The notes below the pieces were generated by a model. The model ran no database searches, was not told the origin of the DNA, and worked only from the letters and a program-made list of their open reading frames with translations. This document shows, in pieces, positions 35,360-43,168 of a stretch of 64,000 bases of DNA. Made by a program: the position numbers and the translations under genes. The stretch is taken from assembly GCF_004854025.1 (NCBI RefSeq), contig NZ_STGM01000007.1:114730-178729 (forward strand), given 5' to 3'. The stretch's first letter is position 1; each line of letters begins with the position of its first letter. This DNA is from Microbacterium hydrothermale (GTDB lineage: Bacteria; Actinomycetota; Actinomycetes; Actinomycetales; Microbacteriaceae).

Positions 35360-35444
35360 GCGCGGTCATCTCGCGCGACGGCGCCTCTGTAGCGCACCCC
35401 CCGGTCAGCGCGGGTCCCGCGCGCCGGGCGTATACCCTGGGCGC

Positions 35445-35795
35445 ATGACGTGCACGCGGCCCACCCTCGACGAGATCACGCAGTGGGTCGCCGACTACGA
35501 GAAGACCGACCGCGTGGCGCACGCCACGGTCCACGTGCTTCCCCAGGACGACCCCGAGCACACCGAATCGGGCATCGTCGCCGTACACCTCAATCACGGT
35601 CCGGCATCGATCTACCTCAACGTCGACTGCGAACGATCGTGGACCGCGACCCTCACCGAGCGGTCCGGCGAGTTCCCCCTCAAGGGTGGCCACCTCATCG
35701 CCCTCGGCGAGGAGCTCTTCACCACCGGCAAGCTCTGCGAGTACCTGCAGCAGCGGACGGATGCCGCGGAGGCGGGCGCCTCGAGCCCGGCGTAG
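35445..35795 (+). CDS. Hypothetical cytosolic protein
   Basis: A 116-residue acidic protein with no recognised domain. Its centre has alternating strands (VAVHLNHGPASIYLNVDCER, ATLTERSGEFPLKGGHLIAL) and ends in a short helix plus a Thr/Asp/Ala tail. A TATACC -10 box lies 7-12 bases before the ATG, implying a leaderless mRNA. It precedes the TetR gene by about 100 bases and is transcribed from its own promoter. Confidence 0.6.
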   Translation: MTCTRPTLDEITQWVADYEKTDRVAHATVHVLPQDDPEHTESGIVAVHLNHGPASIYLNVDCERSWTATLTERSGEFPLKGGHLIALGEELFTTGKLCEYLQQRTDAAEAGASSPA

Positions 35796-35844
35796 GCCGC
35801 GTCTCCCCCGCCGCACCGCGGGCGGGGCACGGTGTTACCGTTCG

Positions 35845-35874
35845 GTGAAATCCGACACACGTGTCGGATTTCAC
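35845..35874. promoter_or_regulatory. Perfect 30-bp palindromic operator of the TetR gene
   Basis: GTGAAATCCGACAC (35845-35858) and its exact reverse complement (35861-35874) are separated by two bases. A TAGAGT -10 box follows at 35878-35883, placing the palindrome over the -35/spacer region and the transcript start next to the ATG at 35891. This is the expected layout for autorepression by a TetR dimer. Confidence 0.85.
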
Positions 35875-35890
35875 GGGTAGAGTCCCTGGC

Positions 35891-36502
35891 ATGAGCACCT
35901 CCGTCAGCGCCGCTCCGAAGCTCCGCGGGAGCTACGCGAAAACCCCCGCGCAACGCGAGCGGATCGTCGATGCCGCCTTCGCGGAGTTCATCGAGGTCGG
36001 TTTCGCGGAGGCGACGATCAACGGCATCGCTCGACGCGCCGAGATGAGTCGGGCCGGCATCCTGCATCATTTCGCGACCAAGACCGACGTGCTCGCCGCC
36101 GCCCTGGCCCGATGCGACGCCGTCATCGACACGCACATGGAGGGTCGGCGCGGGGTCGACGTCGTCCGTGGCATCCTGTCGCTCTTCGACGGCGATCAGG
36201 CGCTCGCCGACGTCATGCGGGTGCAGGGGGCGCTGTCCGCCGAGGCCCTGCGCCCGGACCATCCCGCGCACGCTCACTTCGCCCGCCGCTTCGCCGCGAT
36301 TGCGGACGCCCTCGACGAGGCGTTCGCCGTGATGTCCGCGGAGGGGCGCGCGACCACCGACGTGCCCACCGCGCAGATCGCACGGGAGAGCCTCGCACTG
36401 GCGGAGGGCCTCTTCCTGCAGTGGCTGCGCGGAGACGCCGACGTCGACGTGGCCGCCGCCGTCCGCCGGCACGTGCAGCGGTTCTTCTCCGTCGATGCGT
36501 GA
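35891..36502 (+). CDS. TetR/AcrR-family repressor
   Basis: A 203-residue regulator. The N-terminal HTH (about 15-65) reads RERIVDAAFAEFIEVGF then INGIARRAEMSRAGILHHF and KTDVLAAAL, and the remainder is an all-helical ligand and dimer domain. A perfect 30-bp palindrome and -10 box immediately upstream support autorepression; the ATG at 35891 is at the predicted transcript start. It overlaps the next gene by 8 bases. The ligand and other targets are unknown. Confidence 0.92.
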   Translation: MSTSVSAAPKLRGSYAKTPAQRERIVDAAFAEFIEVGFAEATINGIARRAEMSRAGILHHFATKTDVLAAALARCDAVIDTHMEGRRGVDVVRGILSLFDGDQALADVMRVQGALSAEALRPDHPAHAHFARRFAAIADALDEAFAVMSAEGRATTDVPTAQIARESLALAEGLFLQWLRGDADVDVAAAVRRHVQRFFSVDA

Positions 36503-37046
36503 CGACCTCTCGCGGGCCCGGCAGGAGCGGAGCACGCGCGTCGACTTCAGCCGACTCGGCGACACGGTGTGGCTCGCCCGCCGCGGGGCCGCCGTGCTCG
36601 GATACGTCGGCCTCGACGAGCAGGGGTACGTGGCGTTCGATCCCGATCTGACGCCCCTGGCATCCTCGGCGCAGGAAGACGAGGTGCGTGCGGTGTTCAC
36701 GCGGGCGGCGCCGGCCCCCGTCGCGCCGAAGCCCGTCCGACCACAGGAACTTCTGGCCGAGGTGCGCGAGACCCTCGCCGCGTTCGTGCGCGATCATCGC
36801 GGGAGCGGCATGACCGCCGAGCTGACGTTCACCGATCCCGACCTCGGCATCGATCCCGCCGTCGTGCTCCTCCGCTTCGCCGACGGCGGCGTGGTCCTGC
36901 TCACCCGCGAGCACCGGGACGCCTGGGAGGCCATCATCGAGCCGCCCGTCGGCGAGATCCAGGCCGACACCGCCCACCTGCAGGGCCTCGCGCGAGACCT
37001 CCTGGCCGTCGCCGACCTCAGCGAGCGGCTGAACCGGCGCCCATGA
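36495..37046 (+). CDS. Hypothetical protein coupled to TetR
   Basis: A 183-residue soluble protein without recognised domain. Residues 15-60 form strands (DTVWLARRGAAVLGYVG), followed by a Pro/Ala-rich linker and a C-terminal half with TAELTFTDPDLGIDPAVVLL. Its start overlaps tetR by 8 bases and its stop overlaps the next tiny gene (ATGA), so it belongs to the TetR-controlled operon. Confidence 0.6.
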   Translation: MRDDLSRARQERSTRVDFSRLGDTVWLARRGAAVLGYVGLDEQGYVAFDPDLTPLASSAQEDEVRAVFTRAAPAPVAPKPVRPQELLAEVRETLAAFVRDHRGSGMTAELTFTDPDLGIDPAVVLLRFADGGVVLLTREHRDAWEAIIEPPVGEIQADTAHLQGLARDLLAVADLSERLNRRP

Positions 37047-37222
37047 CGAGGCGTCGCCCGCGCGCTCACTCCGCGTGGCGCGCCGCCCTGTGGGTTGCGA
37101 TCGTCGCGAGCGCGGCGGCCGGCGCGGCTCTTCTGACGACGGATGCCGATGCGGGAGCGCTGCTGCTGCTCACCGCGCTCGTGCTCGCGGCGCCCGCGAC
37201 CGCGGGGCGGCGGTCGCCGTGA
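37043..37222 (+). CDS. Tiny membrane protein in the TetR operon
   Basis: A 59-residue protein: a basic start (MTRRRPRAHS), two hydrophobic segments (WRAALWVAIVASAAAGAALL and ALLLLTALVLAA) and a short basic end. The 4-base ATGA overlap with the previous gene supports translation. Positive-inside charge suggests both ends in the cytosol. No family recognised. Confidence 0.55.
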   Translation: MTRRRPRAHSAWRAALWVAIVASAAAGAALLTTDADAGALLLLTALVLAAPATAGRRSP

Positions 37223-37266
37223 GGCCGAGGCGCCCGCGACCTCAGCGCAGCGGTCACCGTGGCGCC

Positions 37267-37335
37267 CTCGCGATATCACGGCTCGTGGGGCGTCGGTCGC
37301 CGTGAGGGTCCTCGTGATTTCGCGGCTCGTGGGGC
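37267..37335. repeat. 25-bp imperfect direct repeat, 44-bp period
   Basis: The 25-base element at 37267-37291 recurs at 37311-37335 with 22 of 25 bases the same, and a shorter cggtcgccgtgag piece is also repeated around it. It lies directly before the 48-residue ORF and could be a tandem duplication or regulator sites. Confidence 0.5.
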
Positions 37336-37346
37336 AGGCTGGAGGG

Positions 37347-37493
37347 ATGACCGGACTCCTCGGCTGGCACGCTCTCATCATCATCGGCGTCCTCGCGGTG
37401 ATCGCCCTCGCGATCTTCGCCGTCTACGCCCTCGTGCGGCTCGCGGCGCAGCAGGGCGTCGCGGCTGCGGAGCGGCGGGGGCGGCGGGAGTAG
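37347..37493 (+). CDS. Tiny single-span membrane protein
   Basis: A 48-residue frame: one long hydrophobic helix (HALIIIGVLAVIALAIFAVY) followed by a basic C-terminal tail. GGAGG is only a base before the ATG, which is a poor spacing, so expression is uncertain; composition is strongly protein-like. Confidence 0.45.
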   Translation: MTGLLGWHALIIIGVLAVIALAIFAVYALVRLAAQQGVAAAERRGRRE

Positions 37494-37711
37494 GAGGCGC
37501 CGTGGAGGCGTCTTTGCGGCGGCCGGGGAAACGGAGGATAGCTGAATCCACGCGGCTCTGCGGAAAGTCGAGCCTCGTCTGTATGGATGACAGGAGGCGG
37601 ACCGGCTATCCCGCGAGGCGTGTGTTCATGGTCGCATCGACCACAGACGATCGAGCTGCACCGCGAAATGCGGGCCGCTTACGTCCCGCCCGCGCCACGG
37701 GATCGTCGCGC

Positions 37712-38560
37712 TCAGGGCATCACCCATCCGAGGTACTGGCCGGAGGGCACGCCCGTGACATCCACGATCTTGGTCCACGAGTGGGAGTTGCGGTCTTCGG
37801 TCCGCTTCCCCGGGGCGATGAACACCTTGCCGCTGCCGACGCTGATGCCCTCGAGGCCTTGGAACCCGTTGGTGACGTCGGGGCCGTAGAACACGAGCGC
37901 GCCGATCGGGGGGACACCCGAGGTGGTCGCGCTGCCGGAGTAGTGCTGGTTGAAGATGTCGATCGCCTTGCCGGCGCCGGGGATCTCCTTGCCGGTGGCG
38001 TGGTAGCCCCAGTAGGGAAGCTTGGGACTGTTTCCCGAGAGGCGGCCGACGAGTGATGCCTTGCCGGAATAGCCCCACTCGGCCTCCGGGAACAGCTCCC
38101 GCGCGAGACCCTTGGGCATGGAGTCGCGGTTGACGAACTGCAGGGCGTAGTTGGTGGCGGAGATGTCTTGGCGCGTTGCGTCGCAGCTCGAGAGCTCGTC
38201 GTCTCCGTTGGCGACTTGGACGTGGAGGCCGCTGTTGGCGATGCGGGAGGAGTGGGCCCAACCTTTGAGGGAGCCGTAGGCGATGTAGATCCAGTGGTCG
38301 GTCCGGTATGCGCCGGTGACGTTTTCGCCCTTTCCCCAGCAGACTGCGTTGACGGTGGCGCCGGAGGGGACGACGGCGTCCTTGCGGGGGTAGCATCGCT
38401 CGCCGCTGCCCCAGGAGCACCAGCGGAGTTGGATGTCGGATGTCGCTCGGGGTGCTGCCGCCGAGGCGGAGGTGGTGGTGGTTGCCGCTGACGCGGGTCC
38501 CCCGATGAGCGAGAGGGTGACCACTACGATCGCCCCGATTGCCGCCAACGTCTTGCGCAT
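37712..38560 (-). CDS. Secreted protein with SH3-like domain
   Basis: A 282-residue exported protein. Signal peptide MRKTLAAIGAIVVVTLSLIG ends at ASAA (about residue 26). A bacterial SH3-like domain follows (about 45-115; WCSWGSGERCYPRKD, TDHWIYIAYGSLKGW). The C-terminal half has IPGAGKAIDIFNQHY and GALVFYGPDVTNG, recalling a CHAP/NlpC-type fold, but the expected catalytic Cys and GHV motif are not visible, so it is probably not an active amidase. Four Cys suggest disulfides. GGGGAG lies just before the ATG at 38560. Confidence 0.68.
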   Translation of the reverse strand: MRKTLAAIGAIVVVTLSLIGGPASAATTTTSASAAAPRATSDIQLRWCSWGSGERCYPRKDAVVPSGATVNAVCWGKGENVTGAYRTDHWIYIAYGSLKGWAHSSRIANSGLHVQVANGDDELSSCDATRQDISATNYALQFVNRDSMPKGLARELFPEAEWGYSGKASLVGRLSGNSPKLPYWGYHATGKEIPGAGKAIDIFNQHYSGSATTSGVPPIGALVFYGPDVTNGFQGLEGISVGSGKVFIAPGKRTEDRNSHSWTKIVDVTGVPSGQYLGWVMP

Positions 38561-38846
38561 GTGCTCCCCCAAAGCCCGTGAGCGCATGAGGTGCGCCCAG
38601 CGGAAGCATAGCTGCCGCTCAGCTTGTGTCGAGGTTGCGGTCGGGGACGATTCGTATCGCCTCGGGGCGCGCCGGTGCTGGTGGGTGTCGTAGCCTCTGC
38701 TGCGTCGTACGCGGTGGGGCGTTTCGCGCCGCGTGTGGGTGCGGGGTGGCTGTTCGAGACGCCGGGATGGTTGGCACGCGCGACTAGGCCCCGGGCGACC
38801 GTATCGGCGTAGTCGACGGAGCTGAGGCGACCGCTACGGTCAGAAG
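38561..38846. other. Intergenic region between divergent small genes
   Basis: This 286-base region contains the promoter areas of the two divergent genes. A short plus-strand frame (38624-38812) reads partly like a membrane segment but has no ribosome site; I do not call it. TACGGT at about 38835 is a -10 candidate for the next ORF. Confidence 0.4.
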
Positions 38847-39005
38847 ATGGATCAACCCACAGCCCTCGTCATCATGATCGTCTGCGGAAGTCTGCTCGGC
38901 CTGATCATCAGTTGGGTGATCTCGTATTGGATCATCCGCCTCGCGGTCGGAGCCGCGCTCAGCCGTCACCGGGACGCAATGGCTGAACTGCGAAGGGCAG
39001 AGTGA
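38847..39005 (+). CDS. 52-residue single-span membrane protein
   Basis: The frame has a short polar start (MDQPTALV), one strongly hydrophobic helix (LLGLIISWVISYWIIRLAVG) and an amphipathic basic tail (RHRDAMAELRRAE). A TACGGT -10 box is 7 bases upstream, suggesting a leaderless mRNA, and a strong hairpin lies about 100 bases downstream. Size and charge resemble small membrane-stress or toxin-like peptides, but no family is recognised. Confidence 0.5.
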   Translation: MDQPTALVIMIVCGSLLGLIISWVISYWIIRLAVGAALSRHRDAMAELRRAE

Positions 39006-39102
39006 TGCTCGAGGACTGCTGTTGGAGCGATTCTGGCTGTCATCATCGTCGGCGGATCGCGCAGCGGCAGGCACTTTAAGAGCGGGGCAGCACTCACGCA
39101 TG

Positions 39103-39130
39103 AGGCGCCCCGGCGCCTTCGGGGGCGCCT
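39103..39130 (+). terminator. Hairpin terminator after the 52-residue ORF
   Basis: AGGCGCCCC (39103-39111) pairs perfectly with 39122-39130 around a 10-base loop, followed by TTATTG. The rest of 39006-39315 shows no gene. Confidence 0.65.
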
Positions 39131-39315
39131 TATTGCAAAGGCGGGGCCCGTTCGTCAGGCAGCGGACTCGCCCCCGCGTCTTGCACGGTGCTGGTCGGCG
39201 GTCGAACAATGCTGCGGGTCAGCGAGCCGTACCGGATGAGAAGGTCGCGAAGCAACCGGTGCTTCGAGCGGATGCGCGCACCTAGAGTTCGGTGCATCGA
39301 CCTCGAAGGGGTGCC

Positions 39316-39939
39316 ATGCGCGCTCGACCCGTCGGCCTATCTGCCGCAGCCCTGCTCTCCGTGACTCTTCTCGCCGCGCCCACCGCCGCTCAGGCGGTGG
39401 GGGTACCCGAATGCATCGCCGTGCCGGGAAAAGTGGGCGCGGCTGTAGACGCGAATATCGCGAATTACCCCGTGGAGAAACCAGACGCCTACCGGACTAT
39501 CAACGGCAAGCGCGAGCCTGTCTATCGAGTCGAGGTCGGTGAAGTGCTGCACATCCCCACACGGATCACCAATACCGGCACCTGCCGGTACTGGACCTAC
39601 GGTGGGGACTTCACCGCCCGCGGACATGACGCGTTCACCACCCCCGGCAATAGCACCTGGGTGGATGGGAAAGGCAACAAGACCTGGTCCTCAGCCATTG
39701 GAGTCCCCACCTGGGATCCCGACCCGGATCGGAACCACCCCTACACGCGCCGCTCCGAGCGCCTATGGGAACAGATCTACCCCGGCGACACATCCAAGCG
39801 GCTCTGGGGCCTCACCGTCGACAACCTCGCCCGCCCCGGCACCTATTACTCCGTGAGCTTCCAGTGGGACGCGAACGTCTCCGACCCTCCCGTCAACGAC
39901 ACCGCCGTCAGCGCTCGTATCTGGCTCATCCGCGACTGA
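39316..39939 (+). CDS. Secreted protein of unknown function
   Basis: A 207-residue exported protein. The n-region MRARPVG and hydrophobic core lead to cleavage at AQA-VG (about residue 28). The mature part has Cys at about 33 and 90, RVEVGEVLHIPTRITNTGTC, YWTYGGDFTARGHDAF and many Trp/Tyr/Pro residues, suggesting a compact beta-sandwich of Ig-like type. GAAGGGG precedes the ATG by 5 bases. No known family is recognised; codon use is slightly less GC-rich than the core genes. Confidence 0.65.
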   Translation: MRARPVGLSAAALLSVTLLAAPTAAQAVGVPECIAVPGKVGAAVDANIANYPVEKPDAYRTINGKREPVYRVEVGEVLHIPTRITNTGTCRYWTYGGDFTARGHDAFTTPGNSTWVDGKGNKTWSSAIGVPTWDPDPDRNHPYTRRSERLWEQIYPGDTSKRLWGLTVDNLARPGTYYSVSFQWDANVSDPPVNDTAVSARIWLIRD

Positions 39940-40126
39940 CGCCGGCCCTCGATGGTTCGCCGCCTGGCGCAACGTCATCACCGTCCGTCGGATGCGAACG
40001 ACCCCTCGCTCCGCTCGTCGAAGACCAGGACAGCGGAGTCACCCCCGGTAGCACGATCGGCAACAGGGGCTCTGAACGACGCCTTGATTCTGCGTCGTGG
40101 TTGAAGACCGATCGCAGGAACGACAA

Positions 40127-40165
40127 GAGGCCCGAACCCCGCAGTCCTGCGGAAGTTCGGGCCTC
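40127..40165 (-). terminator. Terminator of the tRNA-Pro gene
   Basis: GAGGCCCGAAC (40127-40137) is the exact reverse complement of 40155-40165, followed on the minus strand by TTGTCGTTCC. It lies 5 bases beyond the tRNA 3' end. Confidence 0.8.
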
Positions 40166-40170
40166 ATCTG

Positions 40171-40244
<74 letters not shown>

Positions 40245-40378
40245 TTACCCGCGAGCGGGCAACTCCCCTATATTAGCCCCTCCCCGGCGCCACCGCGAAC
40301 CACGCCTCCCCCCGGGCGTGTGGCGCTCCCCGATCCCGCGCCCTTGTCGATGTCGGACCCCCTCGCTACGGTCGCGGC

Positions 40379-40957
40379 ATGACGATCGAGATCCTCCCCG
40401 CCACCGGTGACCGCTTCGACGACGCCGAGACGGCGCTCGACAGCGGCGACGGGCCCGGCTGCCAGTGCCAGTGGTGGCTGCTCACGAGCGCCGAGTTCCG
40501 CGAAGAATCGCGCGCGCAGCTGACGGAGCGCCTCCGCGCCGAGACCCGGGGTGAGAGCGCGCCCGGACTCGTCGCCTACGTCGACGGCGAGCCGGCGGGC
40601 TGGGTCCGCGTCGGGCCACGCGTCGCGCAGCCGCGTATCGCGCGGACGCGGGACGTCAAGACCGCGAGCGTCGAGCCCTTCGACGCCGATGACGTGTGGG
40701 CGGTGTCGTGCTTCGTCGTCCGACGTCAGCACCGCGGCACCGGCCTCACCCGCGCTCTGCTCGACGCCGCCGTGAGCTACGCCCGTGAGGGCGGTGCGCG
40801 GGTCGTCGAGGGCTATCCGCTCGACCCGACCGTGACGAAGCGCTCGGCGAATCAACTGTTCCGCGGCACGGTGGCGGTGTTCCAAGACGCCGGTTTCGAC
40901 ATCGTCTCCCGCCCGCAGCCCGACCGAGCGCTGGTCTCCCTCACCCTCCGCGACTGA
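40379..40957 (+). CDS. GNAT-family N-acetyltransferase
   Basis: A 192-residue acetyl-CoA-dependent acyltransferase. The CoA pyrophosphate loop is QHRGTGLTRALLDAA (about residues 121-135), preceded by the VWAVSCFVVRR strand and followed by GARVVEGYPLD. CQCQWWL at the N-terminus is typical of a GNAT subgroup annotated as DUF-type acetyltransferases. Substrate unknown. Confidence 0.88.
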   Translation: MTIEILPATGDRFDDAETALDSGDGPGCQCQWWLLTSAEFREESRAQLTERLRAETRGESAPGLVAYVDGEPAGWVRVGPRVAQPRIARTRDVKTASVEPFDADDVWAVSCFVVRRQHRGTGLTRALLDAAVSYAREGGARVVEGYPLDPTVTKRSANQLFRGTVAVFQDAGFDIVSRPQPDRALVSLTLRD

Positions 40958-40999
40958 GACCCCGACGTACGATGGAGGTTCGCCGACGGAAGACCCGAG

Positions 41000-41383
41000 A
41001 TGACGGATGCCACGACCACCGCGCGCGTCGACGCGTGGCTGTGGGCGGTGCGCGTCTACAAGACACGCTCGGCCGCGACCACGGCGTGCCGCGCCGGTCA
41101 CGTACGCGTCAACGGCGAACGGGCGAAGGCCGCGCAGCCCGTGCGACCCGGCGACGAACTGCGCGTGCGGATCCAGGGATTCGATCGCATTCTGATCGTC
41201 AAGAAGACCATCGCGAAGCGCGTCGGCGCCGCGCTCGTCGCGGAGTCGGTCGACGATCGCACTCCCCCGCCGCCGTCGAAGGAGAGCATGCCGTTCGTGC
41301 CCGTCCGCGACCGCGGCGCGGGACGACCCACGAAGCGCGACCGCCGCGAGATCGAGAAGCTGCGCGGCCGCGAGCTCGACTGA
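41000..41383 (+). CDS. S4-domain RNA-binding protein (Hsp15-like)
   Basis: A 127-residue protein with an N-terminal S4 fold: RVDAWLWAVRVYKTRSAATT, GHVRVNGERAKAAQPVRPGD and LRVRIQG. The basic C-terminal tail (PTKRDRREIEKLRGREL) is typical of the Hsp15 family, which recycles blocked 50S subunits carrying peptidyl-tRNA. GNAT and S4 genes are 42 bases apart in the same direction. Confidence 0.88.
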   Translation: MTDATTTARVDAWLWAVRVYKTRSAATTACRAGHVRVNGERAKAAQPVRPGDELRVRIQGFDRILIVKKTIAKRVGAALVAESVDDRTPPPPSKESMPFVPVRDRGAGRPTKRDRREIEKLRGRELD

Positions 41384-41600
41384 CCCCGGCGAGAGCACGC
41401 GCGTCGCACCCCGGGGGCTCGGCGCGACAGCGAAACAAACGGAACCCGGGAGTGGCAGGCGCCCCTCGGCACGGCCGCAAAGCCCGACCGTACTCGGCAG
41501 CGACAGGTACATCGCCCCGCGGCTCACCGGGACCGCGAACTAGACGGAACCCGGCGGCCACACTCACGCCGCGCCCCCGGTGCCGGCCCGGCCGGCCGCC

Positions 41601-42503
41601 TCAGCCCAGCTGGTCCAACAGCCACCGCGTGCCCTGCACGGTCGCGCCGAGCTCCTCGACCCGGGCGGCCAGCCCGCGATCGCTCGTGACGACCACCACG
41701 GGGCTCGACGTCGCCGCGAGGTCGCGCACCACCTCGACGATCTCGTCATCGCCCTCGCCCGCGGCGCGGCGCACCTCGATCGCCGGAGCCGCAGGATCCG
41801 CGGCCTTCGCCTGCCCCTCGAGCACGGCGACCACGCGAGGGAACCAGCGCGTGGCGGAGAGGTCGAGGCGCTCGGCATCCACTCCCCGTTCCGCGAGGCG
41901 CGAGATTCGCGTCGCGAGACGCGTCGCGGAGCCCGCGCGATCCTTCCACCAGCCGTCGGGCACCGACCCCATGACGTTGGCCACGTCCACGACGATCGCC
42001 GGGCGCACCTCGAGTGCCGCGCTCAGGGCGGGCCACGCCGCCGCGAACCCCGGATGAAGGGGAAGCTGCGTCACCCGGTCCACCGGCACCCATTCCAGCG
42101 CGACGCTCTCCGGGTCGCTGATGACCGGCTCGAACGGCGTGACGACGTCGGCGATCAGGGTGGAATACGACCAGATGCCGAGGTCGAGCACGCTCTCGAA
42201 GCGCGCGCGCACGGCATCCGTCGGCACCCCCGCCTCCTCGCCCGACTCGCGCAGGGCACCGTCCCGGGCGGATTCGCCCTCGTGCCGGGCTCCCCCGGGC
42301 AGCGCCCAGGTGTCGCCGAAGTGACTCCACGAGACCCGGTGCTGCAGCAGCACTCCGCGCGCGGGGTCGAGAGCGAGCAGCCCGGCGGCGCCGAAGCGCC
42401 CCCAGTACCTCTCGCCGGTGGGCGCGACGACCCACGCGTCGCCGGGGTCGCGGGGCCCGTGCGGTCGCCGCGGTTCGCCCGGGGCGGGAGGTTCGATCGT
42501 CAT
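41601..42503 (-). CDS. Nudix hydrolase fused to a NYN/PIN-like domain
   Basis: A 300-residue two-domain protein. Residues 15-165 are a Nudix domain with box GARHEGESARDGALRESGEE (about 70-90; REx2EE present). Residues 168-300 form a NYN-like nuclease fold: IVVDVANVMGS with the first acidic residues, a Trp-containing WWKDRAGSA and a C-terminal VVVVTSDRGLAARVEELGA with the second acidic cluster. The fusion may couple nucleotide or cap-like pyrophosphate hydrolysis to RNA cleavage, but this is inference. Confidence 0.82.
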   Translation of the reverse strand: MTIEPPAPGEPRRPHGPRDPGDAWVVAPTGERYWGRFGAAGLLALDPARGVLLQHRVSWSHFGDTWALPGGARHEGESARDGALRESGEEAGVPTDAVRARFESVLDLGIWSYSTLIADVVTPFEPVISDPESVALEWVPVDRVTQLPLHPGFAAAWPALSAALEVRPAIVVDVANVMGSVPDGWWKDRAGSATRLATRISRLAERGVDAERLDLSATRWFPRVVAVLEGQAKAADPAAPAIEVRRAAGEGDDEIVEVVRDLAATSSPVVVVTSDRGLAARVEELGATVQGTRWLLDQLG

Positions 42504-42583
42504 CCCGTCCAGCCTGGCACAGCCCGGGGGCGACAGCGCCGGCGCGCGTCACATGCCGCCGCGGAACGCGCGAGACTTCTCTC

Positions 42584-42997
42584 GTGGAGTACGAATTCGA
42601 CGACGACCCCGCGCGCATCGACCGCGACGCGGTGTGGCGGTGGCTGAGCACCGAAGCGTATTGGGCCCGCTGGCGCACGCGCGCCGATGTGGAGGCGCAA
42701 CTCGACAGCGCGTGGCGCCTCGTGGCCGCCTACACCCGCGACACGGGCGAGCTGGTGGGCTTCGCCCGGGCGATCTCCGACGGCGTCGCGTTCGGCTACC
42801 TCGCCGACGTGTTCGTCGTCGAGGAACACCGCGGTCGCGGCATCTCGAAGGGCCTCGTGTCGCTGATGATCGATGAGGGGCCGGGGCCGCACTTCCGCTG
42901 GACGCTCTTCACGAGCGACGCGCACGGCCTGTACCGGCAGTTCGGCTTCGCCGAGCCCGACCGGACCGCCCTCGTGCGTCCGGCATCCTCCGTCTGA
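42584..42997 (+). CDS. GNAT-family N-acetyltransferase
   Basis: A 137-residue minimal GNAT. The CoA-binding loop is EEHRGRGISKGLVS (about residues 85-98), preceded by GYLADVFV and followed by FTSDAHGLYRQFGF, the usual last strand and helix. It begins with GTG at 42584 and is divergent from the Nudix gene over 80 bases. Confidence 0.88.
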   Translation: MEYEFDDDPARIDRDAVWRWLSTEAYWARWRTRADVEAQLDSAWRLVAAYTRDTGELVGFARAISDGVAFGYLADVFVVEEHRGRGISKGLVSLMIDEGPGPHFRWTLFTSDAHGLYRQFGFAEPDRTALVRPASSV

Positions 42998-43032
42998 CGC
43001 GGCGCCCTCCCGACGCGCAGCCGCGTCCCACC

Positions 43033-43103
43033 CGCGAGACTGCACGCCGCCGACATCTCGGTTGCAGGATGCCGCCGAAACGTCACGCACCTGCAGTCTC
43101 GCG
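43033..43103. repeat. Inverted repeat, 12-bp arms
   Basis: CGCGAGACTGCA (43033-43044) is the exact reverse complement of 43092-43103, with a 47-base centre. It sits between convergent genes just outside the der terminator and could be a REP-like extragenic element. Confidence 0.6.
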
Positions 43104-43128
43104 AACCCGACGACACCCCACCGCAACA

Positions 43129-43160
43129 GCGAACGCCCCGGCCGAAACCGGGGCGTTCGC
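43129..43160 (-). terminator. Terminator of the parA-scpAB-rluB-tyrA-cmk-der operon
   Basis: A 13-bp perfect stem (GCGAACGCCCCGG against 43148-43160) with a 6-base loop, 8 bases beyond the der stop codon on the minus strand, followed by TGTTGCGGT. Confidence 0.85.
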
Positions 43161-43168
43161 GGGGCGAC

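Noticed and set aside
38624..38812. 62-codon plus-strand frame with a membrane-like segment
   Set aside because: No ribosome site or promoter match and mixed composition; not enough to call a gene.
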